Source of the DNA: Bacteroidota bacterium
GTDB taxonomy: Bacteria > Bacteroidota > Bacteroidia > Flavobacteriales > Weeksellaceae
Assembly (NCBI GenBank): GCA_023411265.1
Contig: JAEYOX010000082.1
Span: 1 to 53,408 of the forward strand
Direction: 5' to 3'
Length of the DNA: 53,408 nt
The position numbers were made by a program, and so were the translations under genes. Below the pieces are notes generated by a model that saw only the letters and a list, made by a program, of their open reading frames with translations, was not told the origin of the DNA and did not search any database. Shown in pieces: positions 41,233 through 50,941 of this stretch; the stretch's first letter is position 1; the number at the start of each line of letters is the position of its first letter.

Positions 41233-42561
41233 ATGAGAACAGTAATTTTAGGAGGAGGAGAAAGTGGCGTAGGAGCAGCACTGTTGGCCAAAAAGAAAGG
41301 AATGGCAGTGTTTCTTTCCGACATGGGCATCCTACGCGAACATTACAGACAGCAGCTGATTCAAAATAATATCGATTTTGAAGAAGGAACACATTCCTAT
41401 GAAAAAATTGTAAATGCAGACTGGATTGTAAAAAGTCCAGGAGTGCCAAAGAAAGCAGAAATTATTTCAGAAATCCACCGGAAAGGAATCCGCCTGTCAT
41501 CAGAAATAGAATTTGCTTCAGAATTTACAGATTCTAAAATCATTGCGGTGACTGGAAGCAACGGGAAAACTACTACTGCTTCCCTTATCTATCATATCCT
41601 CAAAAATGACGGAATAAAGGTGGGACTGGGCGGAAATATTGGAAAAAGCTTCGCCAAGCAGGTGGCAGAGGAAGAGCATGATTATTATGTACTGGAGGTA
41701 AGTTCCTTTCAGTTGGATGATATCCAGAATTTCCGGCCTTATATTTCCCTGCTGCTGAACCTGTCTAAAGATCATCTGGATCAGTACAATTATGACTACG
41801 AAGAATACGCACTGGCTAAGTTTAGAATTACCGAGAACCAGGAAAATGATAATTTTTTCATTTACAATAAAGATGATGAAATGAGCAGAAACCTCCTCGA
41901 AAAACTGGAAATAAAAGCAAAAATGCTTCCTTTTTCTACTTCGGAAACTTTAGCGGAAGGAGCCTATGCAGATGAAGACCGTATTTTCATACAGCTGCAC
42001 GAGGAATTCTCTATGAAAATTGATGAACTCTCGCTCATGGGAAAACATAACGTTGCCAACAGCATGGCGGCCTCTATCGCAGGTAAGCTATTGAACATCA
42101 GTAACGAAAGCATCCGGAATTCGCTGATCACCTTTCAGGCTGTTGAACATCGTCTAGAGCTGGTATCGGAAAGCGACGGCGTAAAGTATATTAACGACAG
42201 TAAAGCGACCAACGTCAATGCCACCTACTATGCCCTGGAAAGCATGAAAAAGCCAACCGTTTGGATTGTGGGCGGTGTGGACAAAGGCAACGATTATACG
42301 GAAATAGAAGAACTGGTAAAGAGAAAAGTAAAAGCTATTGTTTGCCTCGGTATTGATAATCAAAAAATTATAGATTTTTTCAAAGATAAAAAACAGGCCA
42401 TTTACGACACCTCTAGTATGGAAGAAGCCGTGGCGGTTTGCAGAAATATTGCTGAAAAAGGAGATACTGTACTGCTTTCGCCCAGTTGCGCAAGTTTTGA
42501 TCTCTTTGAAAATTATGAAGATAGAGGAAAAAAATTTAAAGAAGAAGTCCTGAAAAAATAA
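41233..42561 (+). CDS. murD: UDP-MurNAc-L-Ala:D-Glu ligase MurD
   Basis: A 442-residue ligase adding D-glutamate. ATP motif GSNGKTT (108-114). N-terminal UDP-binding domain starts RTVILGGGESGVGAA. Motifs HNVANSMAA and NDSKATN are typical. Full length. It overlaps ftsW by one base (TAATG). Confidence 0.96.
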   Translation: MRTVILGGGESGVGAALLAKKKGMAVFLSDMGILREHYRQQLIQNNIDFEEGTHSYEKIVNADWIVKSPGVPKKAEIISEIHRKGIRLSSEIEFASEFTDSKIIAVTGSNGKTTTASLIYHILKNDGIKVGLGGNIGKSFAKQVAEEEHDYYVLEVSSFQLDDIQNFRPYISLLLNLSKDHLDQYNYDYEEYALAKFRITENQENDNFFIYNKDDEMSRNLLEKLEIKAKMLPFSTSETLAEGAYADEDRIFIQLHEEFSMKIDELSLMGKHNVANSMAASIAGKLLNISNESIRNSLITFQAVEHRLELVSESDGVKYINDSKATNVNATYYALESMKKPTVWIVGGVDKGNDYTEIEELVKRKVKAIVCLGIDNQKIIDFFKDKKQAIYDTSSMEEAVAVCRNIAEKGDTVLLSPSCASFDLFENYEDRGKKFKEEVLKK

Positions 42562-43799
42562 TGAACGGAACAACTACAGAAAGCAAATTTGAATATCTGA
42601 AGGGCGATAAAGTCCTTTGGGCCGCTATCATCCTGATTTCGGCATTTTCTGTTTTCCCGGTATATTCGGCAAGTTCCAATCTGGAATATATCGTGAATAC
42701 CGGAACTACAACTGGGCATTTGCTGAAACACCTCATGTTCGTGATCTTGGGTCTTGGTTTAATGCGCGCAGTAGGATTTGTAAAATATGAACATATCGGA
42801 AAACTCAGTACTATATTACTGGGGATTTCAGCCATATTACTGGTTGTCACCATGTTTACAGGGCAGACCATCGACGGTGCCAGTGCTTCACGCTGGCTCA
42901 AAATTCCGGGAACCCCGTTTTCCTTTCAGCCATCTTCCTTTGCGTATTTGATGCTGATCATTTATCTCTGCCGGTATCTTACGAAAAAAATCAACCGGGA
43001 ACGGCTGCCGATTGAGAATATCTTCTATATTTTCGGGCCGATTCTTCTGGTCTTTTTTCTGGTAGCAAAAGATAACGGATCCACGGCATTGATGATTATG
43101 CTGGTTTCTATCGCAGTGCTGGTCATCGGGCAATTGAACTGGAAATACATTGCAGGGTTTATAATGACCGCTTTTGTGGCGGGAACAACGTTTGTGATGG
43201 TAGCCCTTCATACAGATTTCATTGGCGACAACAGAGTACACACCTGGATGAGTCGGGTAGAAGTATTCTTTGATTCAAAAGACAAAACTGCCGATCTTCC
43301 GAATGAAGAATTTAAAGCAAAAAACTATCAGGTAATGCAGGCGAAAGCCGCCATCGTTCACGGTGGTATTACAGGAATGGGACCAGGTAAAAGTGCTCTG
43401 AAACAAATGCTTCCACAGTCGGCATCGGATTTTATCTTTGCCATTATTGTAGAAGAATACGGTTTCATCGGAGCTTTTGCACTTATTGTTCTGTATCTTA
43501 TCATCATCATCCGTATCGTAATGATTGCCAGCAAAATGCCGGCTTTCTTCGGATCGCTGCTCGTCATTTCCATGGGTGTAATGATTTTTATCCAGATTGC
43601 CGTCAACATTGCCGTGGCAGTCAATCTCATTCCGGTAACAGGACAGCCCCTGCCGCTCATCAGTTATGGAGGAACTTCCATGCTGGTTACCTATTTCCAG
43701 TTAGGAATTGTCTTGAATGTAAGTTCAAGAATTCAGGTATATGATGAAGAAGGAATGGGCAAAAAACAAAGTATAGAAGAAATTAACGATATCGCATAA
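42561..43799 (+). CDS. ftsW: Septal peptidoglycan polymerase FtsW
   Basis: A 412-residue SEDS glycosyltransferase with about ten membrane segments. The conserved phrases GQTIDGASASRWLKIPG, QPSSFAYL, NDNGSTALM-like KDNGSTALM and the C-terminal TGQPLPLISYGGTSML are present. It partners with FtsI of the same cluster for septal wall synthesis. An extra periplasmic loop (about 215-260) contains charged residues. Confidence 0.96.
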   Translation: MNGTTTESKFEYLKGDKVLWAAIILISAFSVFPVYSASSNLEYIVNTGTTTGHLLKHLMFVILGLGLMRAVGFVKYEHIGKLSTILLGISAILLVVTMFTGQTIDGASASRWLKIPGTPFSFQPSSFAYLMLIIYLCRYLTKKINRERLPIENIFYIFGPILLVFFLVAKDNGSTALMIMLVSIAVLVIGQLNWKYIAGFIMTAFVAGTTFVMVALHTDFIGDNRVHTWMSRVEVFFDSKDKTADLPNEEFKAKNYQVMQAKAAIVHGGITGMGPGKSALKQMLPQSASDFIFAIIVEEYGFIGAFALIVLYLIIIIRIVMIASKMPAFFGSLLVISMGVMIFIQIAVNIAVAVNLIPVTGQPLPLISYGGTSMLVTYFQLGIVLNVSSRIQVYDEEGMGKKQSIEEINDIA

Positions 43800-43810
43800 A
43801 CAGTTTCGAA

Positions 43811-44950
43811 ATGAAAAATAATGCCACCGAAAATACCCGGAATACAAGACAGCTGCACATCCTAATGAGCGGTGGGGGAACCGGTGGGCACATCTATCCT
43901 GCTCTGGCTATTGCAGATGCGATAAAAAAGAGACATCCAGATGCTGAATTCCTGTTCATCGGTGCCAATAACAAAATGGAAATGGAAAAAGTTCCTGAGG
44001 CAGGATACAGAATTCAGGGATTGAATATTACCGGCATCGATCGTGGGAATAAAATGGCCAACCTCAGACTTCCCTTCCGGCTTATTTCCAGTATTTACAA
44101 AGCAAAAGAGATGGTTAAGAATTTCAAACCTGATTTGGCTATCGGAACGGGCGGTTTCGCCAGCGGTCCTGCACTCTATGCTGCTGCAAGCTTCGGAATT
44201 CCTGTCTTTATCCAGGAGCAGAACGCTCATGCCGGGATCACCAATAAAATCCTGAGCAAAAGTGCACAATTGATCTTTACAGCATATCCTGAAGTGAAAG
44301 GACTTCCTGCAACTAAAACAAAATTCATAGGAAATCCGATTCGGGAAAGCATGATTTCCGGCCTCATCAGTACCAAAGAAGCGAAAATAAAATTAGGATT
44401 AGATCCTGAGAAACTGGTGATTCTTTCTGTAGGAGGTTCACTGGGTTCTACAACACTGAATAACAATTGGCTGGAAAATTTAGACCTGCTCCAAAAAAAC
44501 AAGTGGCAGCTCATCTGGCAAACCGGAAAACTGGAGTATCAGAAATTAGAATCAGATTCACGAATAACCAATCTTGGGTCGCAGGTTCTCCTTCGCGAAT
44601 TTATTTCCGATATGCCCACGGCTTATTCTGCAGCAGATATCATTATATCAAGAGCAGGAGCCATTGCCATCTCAGAACTGGCTGTAGCGGGAAAACCGGC
44701 AATCCTGGTTCCTTTTCCTTTTGCAGCAGAAGATCATCAAACGATGAATGCCAAAACTCTGGTGGAGAAAAACGCCGCCCGAATGATAAAAGATTCGGAA
44801 ATGAAAGAACAATTCCGGACAACACTCACAGAACTCTGCAATGATGAAAAATTAAGAGAAACGCTGTCCCGGAATATTAAATTTTTTGCCAGACCTGAGG
44901 CCACGAAGGAAATCGTGGAGGAAATTTTTAAAAAATTGAATAAAGAATGA
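43811..44950 (+). CDS. murG: UDP-GlcNAc transferase MurG (lipid II synthase)
   Basis: A 379-residue glycosyltransferase that adds GlcNAc to lipid I. The N-terminal GGGTGGHIYPALAIA loop is at 21-35 and the C-terminal SRAGAIAISELA helix binds UDP-GlcNAc. About 15 non-conserved residues (MKNNATENTRNTRQL) precede the domain. Eleven bases after ftsW; it overlaps murC by 4 bases (ATGA). Confidence 0.96.
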   Translation: MKNNATENTRNTRQLHILMSGGGTGGHIYPALAIADAIKKRHPDAEFLFIGANNKMEMEKVPEAGYRIQGLNITGIDRGNKMANLRLPFRLISSIYKAKEMVKNFKPDLAIGTGGFASGPALYAAASFGIPVFIQEQNAHAGITNKILSKSAQLIFTAYPEVKGLPATKTKFIGNPIRESMISGLISTKEAKIKLGLDPEKLVILSVGGSLGSTTLNNNWLENLDLLQKNKWQLIWQTGKLEYQKLESDSRITNLGSQVLLREFISDMPTAYSAADIIISRAGAIAISELAVAGKPAILVPFPFAAEDHQTMNAKTLVEKNAARMIKDSEMKEQFRTTLTELCNDEKLRETLSRNIKFFARPEATKEIVEEIFKKLNKE

Positions 44951-46299
44951 ACGTTGTAGAGCAATATCAAACCTTCTATTTTGCAGGCATCGGCGGTATA
45001 GGCATGAGCAATCTTGCCAGGTATTTCCGTGCCTCCGGGAAAAACGTTCTGGGATATGATAAAACTGAAACCAAACTAACCAAAGAACTGGCAGCAGAAG
45101 GAATAGCGATAACTTTTGAAGATGATATCAATGAAAGCATTGCGGATTTAAGTCCGGAGAACACTCTTGTCATCTATACGCCGGCCATTAAAAAACTGAA
45201 AATTCTGGATTATTTTAATAAAAATAATTTTCAGACTATGAAACGGGCAAAAGTGCTCGGACTTATCACCGAGCAAACCGAATGTATTGCCGTAGCAGGA
45301 ACGCATGGCAAAACTACAACGTCTACCCTTATTGCGCATTTGTGCAACGTGGCCGGACTTCCTTTCTCTTGTTTCCTGGGCGGAATCTCGGAGAATTTTA
45401 AATCGAATTTTCTGTATCAAGGAAATCAGTATTCCGTGGTGGAAGCGGATGAATACGACAGAAGTTTTCTGCAGCTTTCTCCGGACTGGGCCATTATCAC
45501 TTCCGATGATGCAGATCATCTGGATATTTATGGCGATGCGGATACCATCCGCCAGGGATTTCAGGATTTCGCAGATCTCGTCCCCGAAAACCGGCAGCTT
45601 TTTGTGCGGAAAGGAACCTGCGTTAGTCGACCTTGTGTTACCTACGCCGTCAACAGTCCGGCGGATTTTTATTCGGATGAGCTTCGGATTGAAAACGGAA
45701 AAATGTACTTCAGCTTTCATCATCAGGGAAAAACCACTCCGTTCTCCTGGGAAATCCCCGGAATTCATAATGTGGAAAATGCCACTGCCGCCATTGCGCT
45801 GCTCAGCAGCCTTGGAGTAGATATGCGCCAACTTCAGGATGGCATCAGCAGTTTCAGAGGCATTAAAAGAAGATACACCATTCATCATTTTGAAAATAAA
45901 ATTTATATTGATGACTATGCGCATCATCCCACCGAACTGGATGCGGTTTTAAATTCTATCCGCACCTTCTATCCTGATAAAAAATTGCTGGTGGTTTTTC
46001 AGCCGCATCTGTTCAGCCGCACCCGCGATTTTGCAGACGGATTTGCAACAAGCCTTTCCAATAGTGATGACCTGCTGCTTCTGGACATTTACCCGGCAAG
46101 AGAACTTCAGGAAGATTTCCCGGGAATTACTTCAGAATGGTTATCAGACATGATTAATCATCAGAACAAAACGGTAGCCTCGCTGGACAACAGCCTGGGA
46201 ATGATAAAAGAAAAAGATTTTGATATTATCCTTACTGCAGGTGCCGGAAATATTGACCGGCTGTATGACCCAATTGTAGAATGGTTAAGTAAAAAATGA
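44947..46299 (+). CDS. murC: UDP-MurNAc:L-Ala ligase MurC
   Basis: A 450-residue ligase adding the first residue, L-alanine. N-terminal GIGGIGMS binds UDP-MurNAc; ATP motif GTHGKTTT is at 118-125. DEYDRSFLQL and YIDDYAHHPTEL are characteristic of MurC. Full length. It starts inside the murG stop and ends one base before ftsQ. Confidence 0.96.
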   Translation: MNVVEQYQTFYFAGIGGIGMSNLARYFRASGKNVLGYDKTETKLTKELAAEGIAITFEDDINESIADLSPENTLVIYTPAIKKLKILDYFNKNNFQTMKRAKVLGLITEQTECIAVAGTHGKTTTSTLIAHLCNVAGLPFSCFLGGISENFKSNFLYQGNQYSVVEADEYDRSFLQLSPDWAIITSDDADHLDIYGDADTIRQGFQDFADLVPENRQLFVRKGTCVSRPCVTYAVNSPADFYSDELRIENGKMYFSFHHQGKTTPFSWEIPGIHNVENATAAIALLSSLGVDMRQLQDGISSFRGIKRRYTIHHFENKIYIDDYAHHPTELDAVLNSIRTFYPDKKLLVVFQPHLFSRTRDFADGFATSLSNSDDLLLLDIYPARELQEDFPGITSEWLSDMINHQNKTVASLDNSLGMIKEKDFDIILTAGAGNIDRLYDPIVEWLSKK

Positions 46300-46300
46300 C

Positions 46301-47131
46301 ATGAAAATTAAGTGGAGAATACTGAAGATATTGGTGACAGTCATCCTTTTTGGATTTCTGTTAAGCTTCTCTTTGCAGCGTTTCAGCGATGCCGCCATGG
46401 AACACATATCGGTAAATTTAGTAGATCTTCCGGGTAGTGAAAAGGTATACTTCGTGGACGAAAAGGAAATCAGAAATATCATTAGAAAGTCGAATCCCAC
46501 TAAAAAAATTGGTGATATTGATATTCCCGCGCTGGAAAAAAAGATCAACAGGCTGCCAGCAATAGATAGTGCCAATGTGTATCTGAACCTGAACGGTCGG
46601 CTGAATGTGGACATCGTACAGCGCGTTCCTGCTTTCAGGTTGAACAAAAACGGTAACGATTTTTATGTAGACCGCAAAGGAAATGAATTCCCGATCTCCC
46701 GAATCTATTCGCATCCGTGCATGCTGGTAACCGGCAATGTAACAAAGAAAGAATACATACCTCTGGGAGCACTGATCGACAAAATCAACCGGGATTCGTT
46801 CAGCAAGAAGTACTTTATCGGCATTTCTAAAGTGAAAAACGATTACAATCTGCTCACCAGCGAAGGAAACTTTAAAGTAGAAATAGGAAATCTGGACAAT
46901 ATTGAATTTAAAATAAAAGGATTCAAAACTTTTGCTGAGAAATTCCTTGTATTTCAGGATCAGGGCAAATACTCGAAGGTTTCGGTAAAATATGACAATC
47001 AGATTGTCACCACCTTGAATCCGCAATATGAAGGGAACGACAGCATTTTAACGGTGCGGCGGAAGGAACTGGCGAAAATTCCTGAACTGGCCGAAAGAAA
47101 ACAGGAAATAATCAGAAAAAGAACAGAATAA
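46301..47131 (+). CDS. ftsQ: Cell division protein FtsQ/DivIB-like
   Basis: A 276-residue bitopic divisome protein. A short cytoplasmic tail, one membrane helix (about 7-24, ILVTVILFGFLLSF) and a periplasmic POTRA-like region (about 45-115, KEIRNIIRKSNPT and later ALEKKINRLPAIDSANV). The C-terminal half is typical of the family by size. Identification rests on position between murC and ftsA, topology and the POTRA pattern; direct sequence similarity is low, as usual for FtsQ. Confidence 0.87.
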   Translation: MKIKWRILKILVTVILFGFLLSFSLQRFSDAAMEHISVNLVDLPGSEKVYFVDEKEIRNIIRKSNPTKKIGDIDIPALEKKINRLPAIDSANVYLNLNGRLNVDIVQRVPAFRLNKNGNDFYVDRKGNEFPISRIYSHPCMLVTGNVTKKEYIPLGALIDKINRDSFSKKYFIGISKVKNDYNLLTSEGNFKVEIGNLDNIEFKIKGFKTFAEKFLVFQDQGKYSKVSVKYDNQIVTTLNPQYEGNDSILTVRRKELAKIPELAERKQEIIRKRTE

Positions 47132-47152
47132 ATCAAATCAAATCAATATACA

Positions 47153-48520
47153 ATGCAAAATCAAGAGTATTCAGTAGGACTGGACATTGGGACAACAAAA
47201 ATTGTCGCCATAGTCGGACGGAGAAACGCTCATGGGAAAATCGAAGTCATGGGTGTAGGTAAAGCAAAAAGCCTGGGAGTACACAAGGGAATTGTGAACA
47301 ATATTTCCCAGACCATCAATTCAATTAAAGCGGCTGTTTCAGAAGCGCAGGCCAGTGCAGGAGTTCCGATTCATAAAGTGACCGTTGGAATTGCAGGAAA
47401 GCACATTCGCTCGCTTCAGCACTCCGACTATATTATGAGGGAACATCCGGATCAGTACATTACAGAAAAAGACATCGAGGCACTGAAGGAACAGGTGAAA
47501 AAACTGGTGATGCTTCCGGGTGAAGAAATCATCCACGTGCTGCCACAGGAATATAAAGTGGACAGCGAAGGTGAAATTCATGAACCGGTGGGAATGCACG
47601 GAAAACGTCTGGAAGCCAATTTCCACGTGGTAGTAGGACAGATGGGAAGCATCAGGAATATTGCAAGATGCGTCAAAGAAGCCGGACTGGAAATGGAAGC
47701 GCTCACTTTGGAACCTCTTGCTTCCTCCGAAGCCGTGCTTACCAAGGAAGAAAAGGAGGCCGGTGTCGCCATTATTGATATCGGAGGCGGAACTACCGAT
47801 ATCGCCATCTTCAAAGACAATATTATCCGCCATACCTGCGTCATTCCTTACGGTGGCGGAATTATTACCGATGATATCAAGGAAGGCTGCTCCATCATCG
47901 AAAAACATGCAGAACAGCTGAAAGTGAAATTCGGTTCTTCTCTTCCTGACATGGAAAAAGAAAGCACTTTTGTTACCATTCCGGGCTTACACGGAAGACA
48001 GGACAAGGAAATTTCCCTGAAAACACTGGCCCAAATCATCGGTGCACGTGTGGAAGAAATTCTGGAAATGGTGAATACCGAACTGAAAGCTTACGGCGCC
48101 TTCGAACAGAAGAAAAAACTGATTGCAGGAATCGTGCTTACCGGCGGCGGATCCAATCTTAAAAACCTGCGACAACTGGCCAATTACACCACCGGCTTCG
48201 ACAGCAGAATAGGTTTTGCCAACGAATATATTGTGAATGATAAAAACCAGTATCTGAAAGGACCCGAATTTGCCACCGCCATCGGGTTACTGATGGAAAG
48301 CTTGAAAATCAGAGACAAAAAAAATAGCAGTTCAGAGATAGAAAATACCGCTGTTGCAAGCGAAAACACTTCCTCCGAAAAGAGTGCAGAAAACGAACAG
48401 GAAACGGTTTCAAATGAAGAAACCTTTGGCGAATCCAATGCTGAAAAGAAGCGAAAAGGCCTGACTTTCGGACAGTCGTTAATGGAAAAAGTTAAAAAAT
48501 TCTTTGAAGAAGTAGAATAA
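47153..48520 (+). CDS. ftsA: Cell division protein FtsA
   Basis: A 455-residue actin-like protein that tethers FtsZ to the membrane. Nucleotide motifs LDIGTTKIVAIVG (N-terminal) and IIDIGGGTTDIAIF; the SHS2 domain lies in between. The last 22 residues (from KGLTFGQSLMEKVKKFFEE) form an amphipathic helix for membrane binding. Acidic linker (about 385-430) is rich in Glu and Ser. 21 bases before ftsZ. Confidence 0.95.
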   Translation: MQNQEYSVGLDIGTTKIVAIVGRRNAHGKIEVMGVGKAKSLGVHKGIVNNISQTINSIKAAVSEAQASAGVPIHKVTVGIAGKHIRSLQHSDYIMREHPDQYITEKDIEALKEQVKKLVMLPGEEIIHVLPQEYKVDSEGEIHEPVGMHGKRLEANFHVVVGQMGSIRNIARCVKEAGLEMEALTLEPLASSEAVLTKEEKEAGVAIIDIGGGTTDIAIFKDNIIRHTCVIPYGGGIITDDIKEGCSIIEKHAEQLKVKFGSSLPDMEKESTFVTIPGLHGRQDKEISLKTLAQIIGARVEEILEMVNTELKAYGAFEQKKKLIAGIVLTGGGSNLKNLRQLANYTTGFDSRIGFANEYIVNDKNQYLKGPEFATAIGLLMESLKIRDKKNSSSEIENTAVASENTSSEKSAENEQETVSNEETFGESNAEKKRKGLTFGQSLMEKVKKFFEEVE

Positions 48521-48541
48521 ATCAAATTAAAAATAAGCAAT

Positions 48542-50374
48542 ATGGAAAATTATAACACACAAGGATTTTCGTTCGATCTGCCCAAAGGAAATTCATCGAT
48601 CATTAAAGTAATCGGAGTCGGTGGTGGCGGAAACAACGCCCTGAAACACATGTACGAAAGAGGAATTCACGGCGTAGATTTCGTGATCTGCAATACCGAT
48701 GCACAGACACTGGACAACAATCCCGTTGCCAATAAGGTACAACTGGGAGTTACCACCACCGAGGGTTTAGGCGCAGGTGCCGATCCGGAAGTTGGGGAGA
48801 AGGCCGCCATCGAAAGCATTGACGAAATAAAAGCTGCCATGGGACAGAACACTAAAATGGTCTTCATCACTGCAGGAATGGGTGGCGGAACCGGAACAGG
48901 AGCTGCTCCCGTTATTGCAAAAGTAGCAAAGGAAATGGGAATCCTGACCGTAGGAATCGTTACCGTACCTTTTAGTTTTGAAGGGAAAAGAAGACTGGAT
49001 CAGGCCGAACTCGGACTGGAAAAACTCAGAAACAATGTGGATTCTCTCATTGTTATCAATAATGATAAGCTTCGCCAGCAGTTCGGGAACTTAGGCTTCA
49101 AACAAGGTTTTTCAAAAGCAGACGAAGTCCTTACCAACGCAGCAAAAGGAATGGCAGAGGTCATTACAGGATATTTTGATGTGAACATCGACTTCCGCGA
49201 CGCCAAATCGGTACTCCAGAATTCAGGAACGGCACTCATGTCCACAGGATCCGCTTCCGGTGAAAATAAAGCCGAAGAAGCCGTGAAAAAAGCGCTCGAT
49301 TCTCCGCTGTTGAACGACAATAAAATTACCGGCGCTAAAAACGTGCTCCTCCTCATCAGAAGTGGCTCGCAGGAAGTGACCATGGACGAAATAGGAATCA
49401 TTATGGATCATATCCAGCAGGAAGCCGGAAATACCGCAGACATCATCTTCGGGGTGGGAACCGATGAGGAACTGGACGAGCAAGTGAGCGTACTGGTGAT
49501 TGCCACCGGATTTGCCAAAGACAATCAGAAAAACACAGCTTTTACCGAGAAAGTAAAATACAATCTGAACGATACACCCAGAAATACGCCTTTCAAATCG
49601 GCTTCTGAAAGAGAGGAATCGTCCGCAAAAGACTTCAGCTCGCCTACCCTTTTCCGTCTGGATGATGAAGACGAAATAGGAATACCGGATTTCCCGAAAA
49701 ATACCGCTGCGGTAAAAGAAATAAAAAGCGATTTTAAAATCATTGATAAAGAAGAAAAACATCTTGACTTTGAAGGAGATAACGATGCTCACACTTCGGA
49801 ACCTCTTTTCTCCGGACAGACTGAACCAATGGCAGAACAGGATCTTGAAACGCAGTCTTTCCGTTTTGAAACTGAAAAAAAACCGCATCGGGAAGACCTT
49901 TTCGGTACCGTGCCACCTGTCTCTTCTCAGGAGGAAGAAAAACCACTGGAATACAGCTTTTTTGTAAACAGTCCCGCTCCGGAATTTAGTTTTGATAAAG
50001 AAGAAACAGAAGAAACAGAAAACAGTTCCCGACCAGACAACTTTGCAGCGCCAAAAGAGAAAAGGGAAGAAGAAATTTCGCCAGTTGAGGAAACCGAGTC
50101 TATCATTAAAACTGAAGAATTTACATTCATCAATAAAACTTCCCATTCAGAGAAAGTGGCAGAAAGAAGAAACAAACTGAGCGAATTTAACTCCCGGTAT
50201 CAGGTAACGGAACATGAAAGTGATTTCGAAACCATCCCCGCTTTCAGACGAAAAAACATTACCCTCGATGGAAATAATGCTTCTGAACAACATGTGCAAA
50301 CTTTCCTTTCCGAAAACGATAAGGGACAAATGCAGGTTCGCGAAAACAGATTTCTGAACAAGGATGTAGATTAA
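48542..50374 (+). CDS. ftsZ: Cell division protein FtsZ with long C-terminal extension
   Basis: A 610-residue tubulin-like GTPase, the Z-ring polymer. The GTP-binding G-box GMGGGTGTG is at 112-120, and NNDKLRQQFG and FKQGFSKADEVL belong to the tubulin fold. The globular part ends near 330. Then a Glu/Ser/Lys-rich linker of about 230 residues leads to a conserved C-terminal peptide, TIPAFRRKN (564-572), which resembles the IPAFLRK peptide that binds FtsA in E. coli. That peptide is not at the end: about 40 more residues follow and the protein ends NRFLNKDVD. The protein is much longer than in E. coli (383). Confidence 0.96.
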   Translation: MENYNTQGFSFDLPKGNSSIIKVIGVGGGGNNALKHMYERGIHGVDFVICNTDAQTLDNNPVANKVQLGVTTTEGLGAGADPEVGEKAAIESIDEIKAAMGQNTKMVFITAGMGGGTGTGAAPVIAKVAKEMGILTVGIVTVPFSFEGKRRLDQAELGLEKLRNNVDSLIVINNDKLRQQFGNLGFKQGFSKADEVLTNAAKGMAEVITGYFDVNIDFRDAKSVLQNSGTALMSTGSASGENKAEEAVKKALDSPLLNDNKITGAKNVLLLIRSGSQEVTMDEIGIIMDHIQQEAGNTADIIFGVGTDEELDEQVSVLVIATGFAKDNQKNTAFTEKVKYNLNDTPRNTPFKSASEREESSAKDFSSPTLFRLDDEDEIGIPDFPKNTAAVKEIKSDFKIIDKEEKHLDFEGDNDAHTSEPLFSGQTEPMAEQDLETQSFRFETEKKPHREDLFGTVPPVSSQEEEKPLEYSFFVNSPAPEFSFDKEETEETENSSRPDNFAAPKEKREEEISPVEETESIIKTEEFTFINKTSHSEKVAERRNKLSEFNSRYQVTEHESDFETIPAFRRKNITLDGNNASEQHVQTFLSENDKGQMQVRENRFLNKDVD

Positions 50375-50390
50375 TCTTAAAAAGCGAGAA

Positions 50391-50837
50391 ATGAGTTTAG
50401 AAAATACCATCAATGAAGCGATAAAAACCGCAATGCGCGAGAAAGACAAGACGGCTCTCGATGCTTTGCGCGCAGTAAAATCTCAGATTTTATTGCTGAA
50501 AACAGAAGCCCGCGGAGCCGAGGTTTCCGCAGAACAGGAAATCGCCATTCTGCAGCGAATGATCAAACAGCGGAAAGATTCCTATGAGCAGTTTGCTGCA
50601 CAGGGAAGGGACGATCTGGCTACCGTGGAAGCGGATCAAATGAAAGTTATCGAAAAGTTTCTGCCGGCGCAGCTTTCGCCTGCCGAGCTGGAAACAGAAA
50701 TTAAGAAAATGATAGAAGAAACCGGTGCCACTTCGCTCAAAGATCTCGGGAAAGTAATGGGGACAGCCTCCAAAGCTTTAGCCGGAAAATCTGACGGAAA
50801 AAGCATCTCCGAAATGGTGAAAAAGTTGCTTTCCTAA
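50391..50837 (+). CDS. GatB/YqeY domain-containing protein
   Basis: A 148-residue helical protein of the YqeY family, related to the C-terminal tRNA-binding domain of GatB. Key phrases are RAVKSQILLLKTEARG, MIKQRKDSYEQFAAQGRDDLA and SLKDLGKVMGTASKALAGKSDGK. The exact role is not known; tRNA-related functions are assumed from the GatB link. It lies 16 bases after ftsZ and ends the dcw transcript, with a strong terminator following. Confidence 0.92.
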   Translation: MSLENTINEAIKTAMREKDKTALDALRAVKSQILLLKTEARGAEVSAEQEIAILQRMIKQRKDSYEQFAAQGRDDLATVEADQMKVIEKFLPAQLSPAELETEIKKMIEETGATSLKDLGKVMGTASKALAGKSDGKSISEMVKKLLS

Positions 50838-50901
50838 AGCAGCCGTCGCTTTTTCGGCCTTGTGTGGATATTCAACCTTTGCATATCGATTTGATTGGAA
50901 G

Positions 50902-50930
50902 CCCGGAACCTCTTTTGGTTCCGGGTTTTT
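50902..50930. terminator. Terminator at the end of the dcw cluster
   Basis: CCCGGAACC (50902-50910) pairs perfectly with GGTTCCGGG (50917-50925), a 9-bp GC-rich stem around TCTTTT, followed by TTTTT. It lies about 65 bases after the yqeY-type gene and can end that transcript; the A-run on the other side is weak, so function in the thiL direction is less sure. Confidence 0.9.
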
Positions 50931-50941
50931 CCTGATTTTTT

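Noticed and set aside
45148..45927. A 259-residue open frame antisense to murC
   Set aside because: murC is complete and conserved on the plus strand; the antisense frame has no recognisable motif.
46418..47026. A 202-residue open frame antisense to ftsQ
   Set aside because: No motif, and the plus-strand gene fits the operon with 1- and 21-base spacers.
49223..50146. A 307-residue open frame antisense to ftsZ
   Set aside because: It mirrors the codon pattern of the ftsZ linker, its sequence is dominated by Phe and Ser/Arg as expected for an antisense of Glu/Lys codons, and ftsZ is certain on the other strand.
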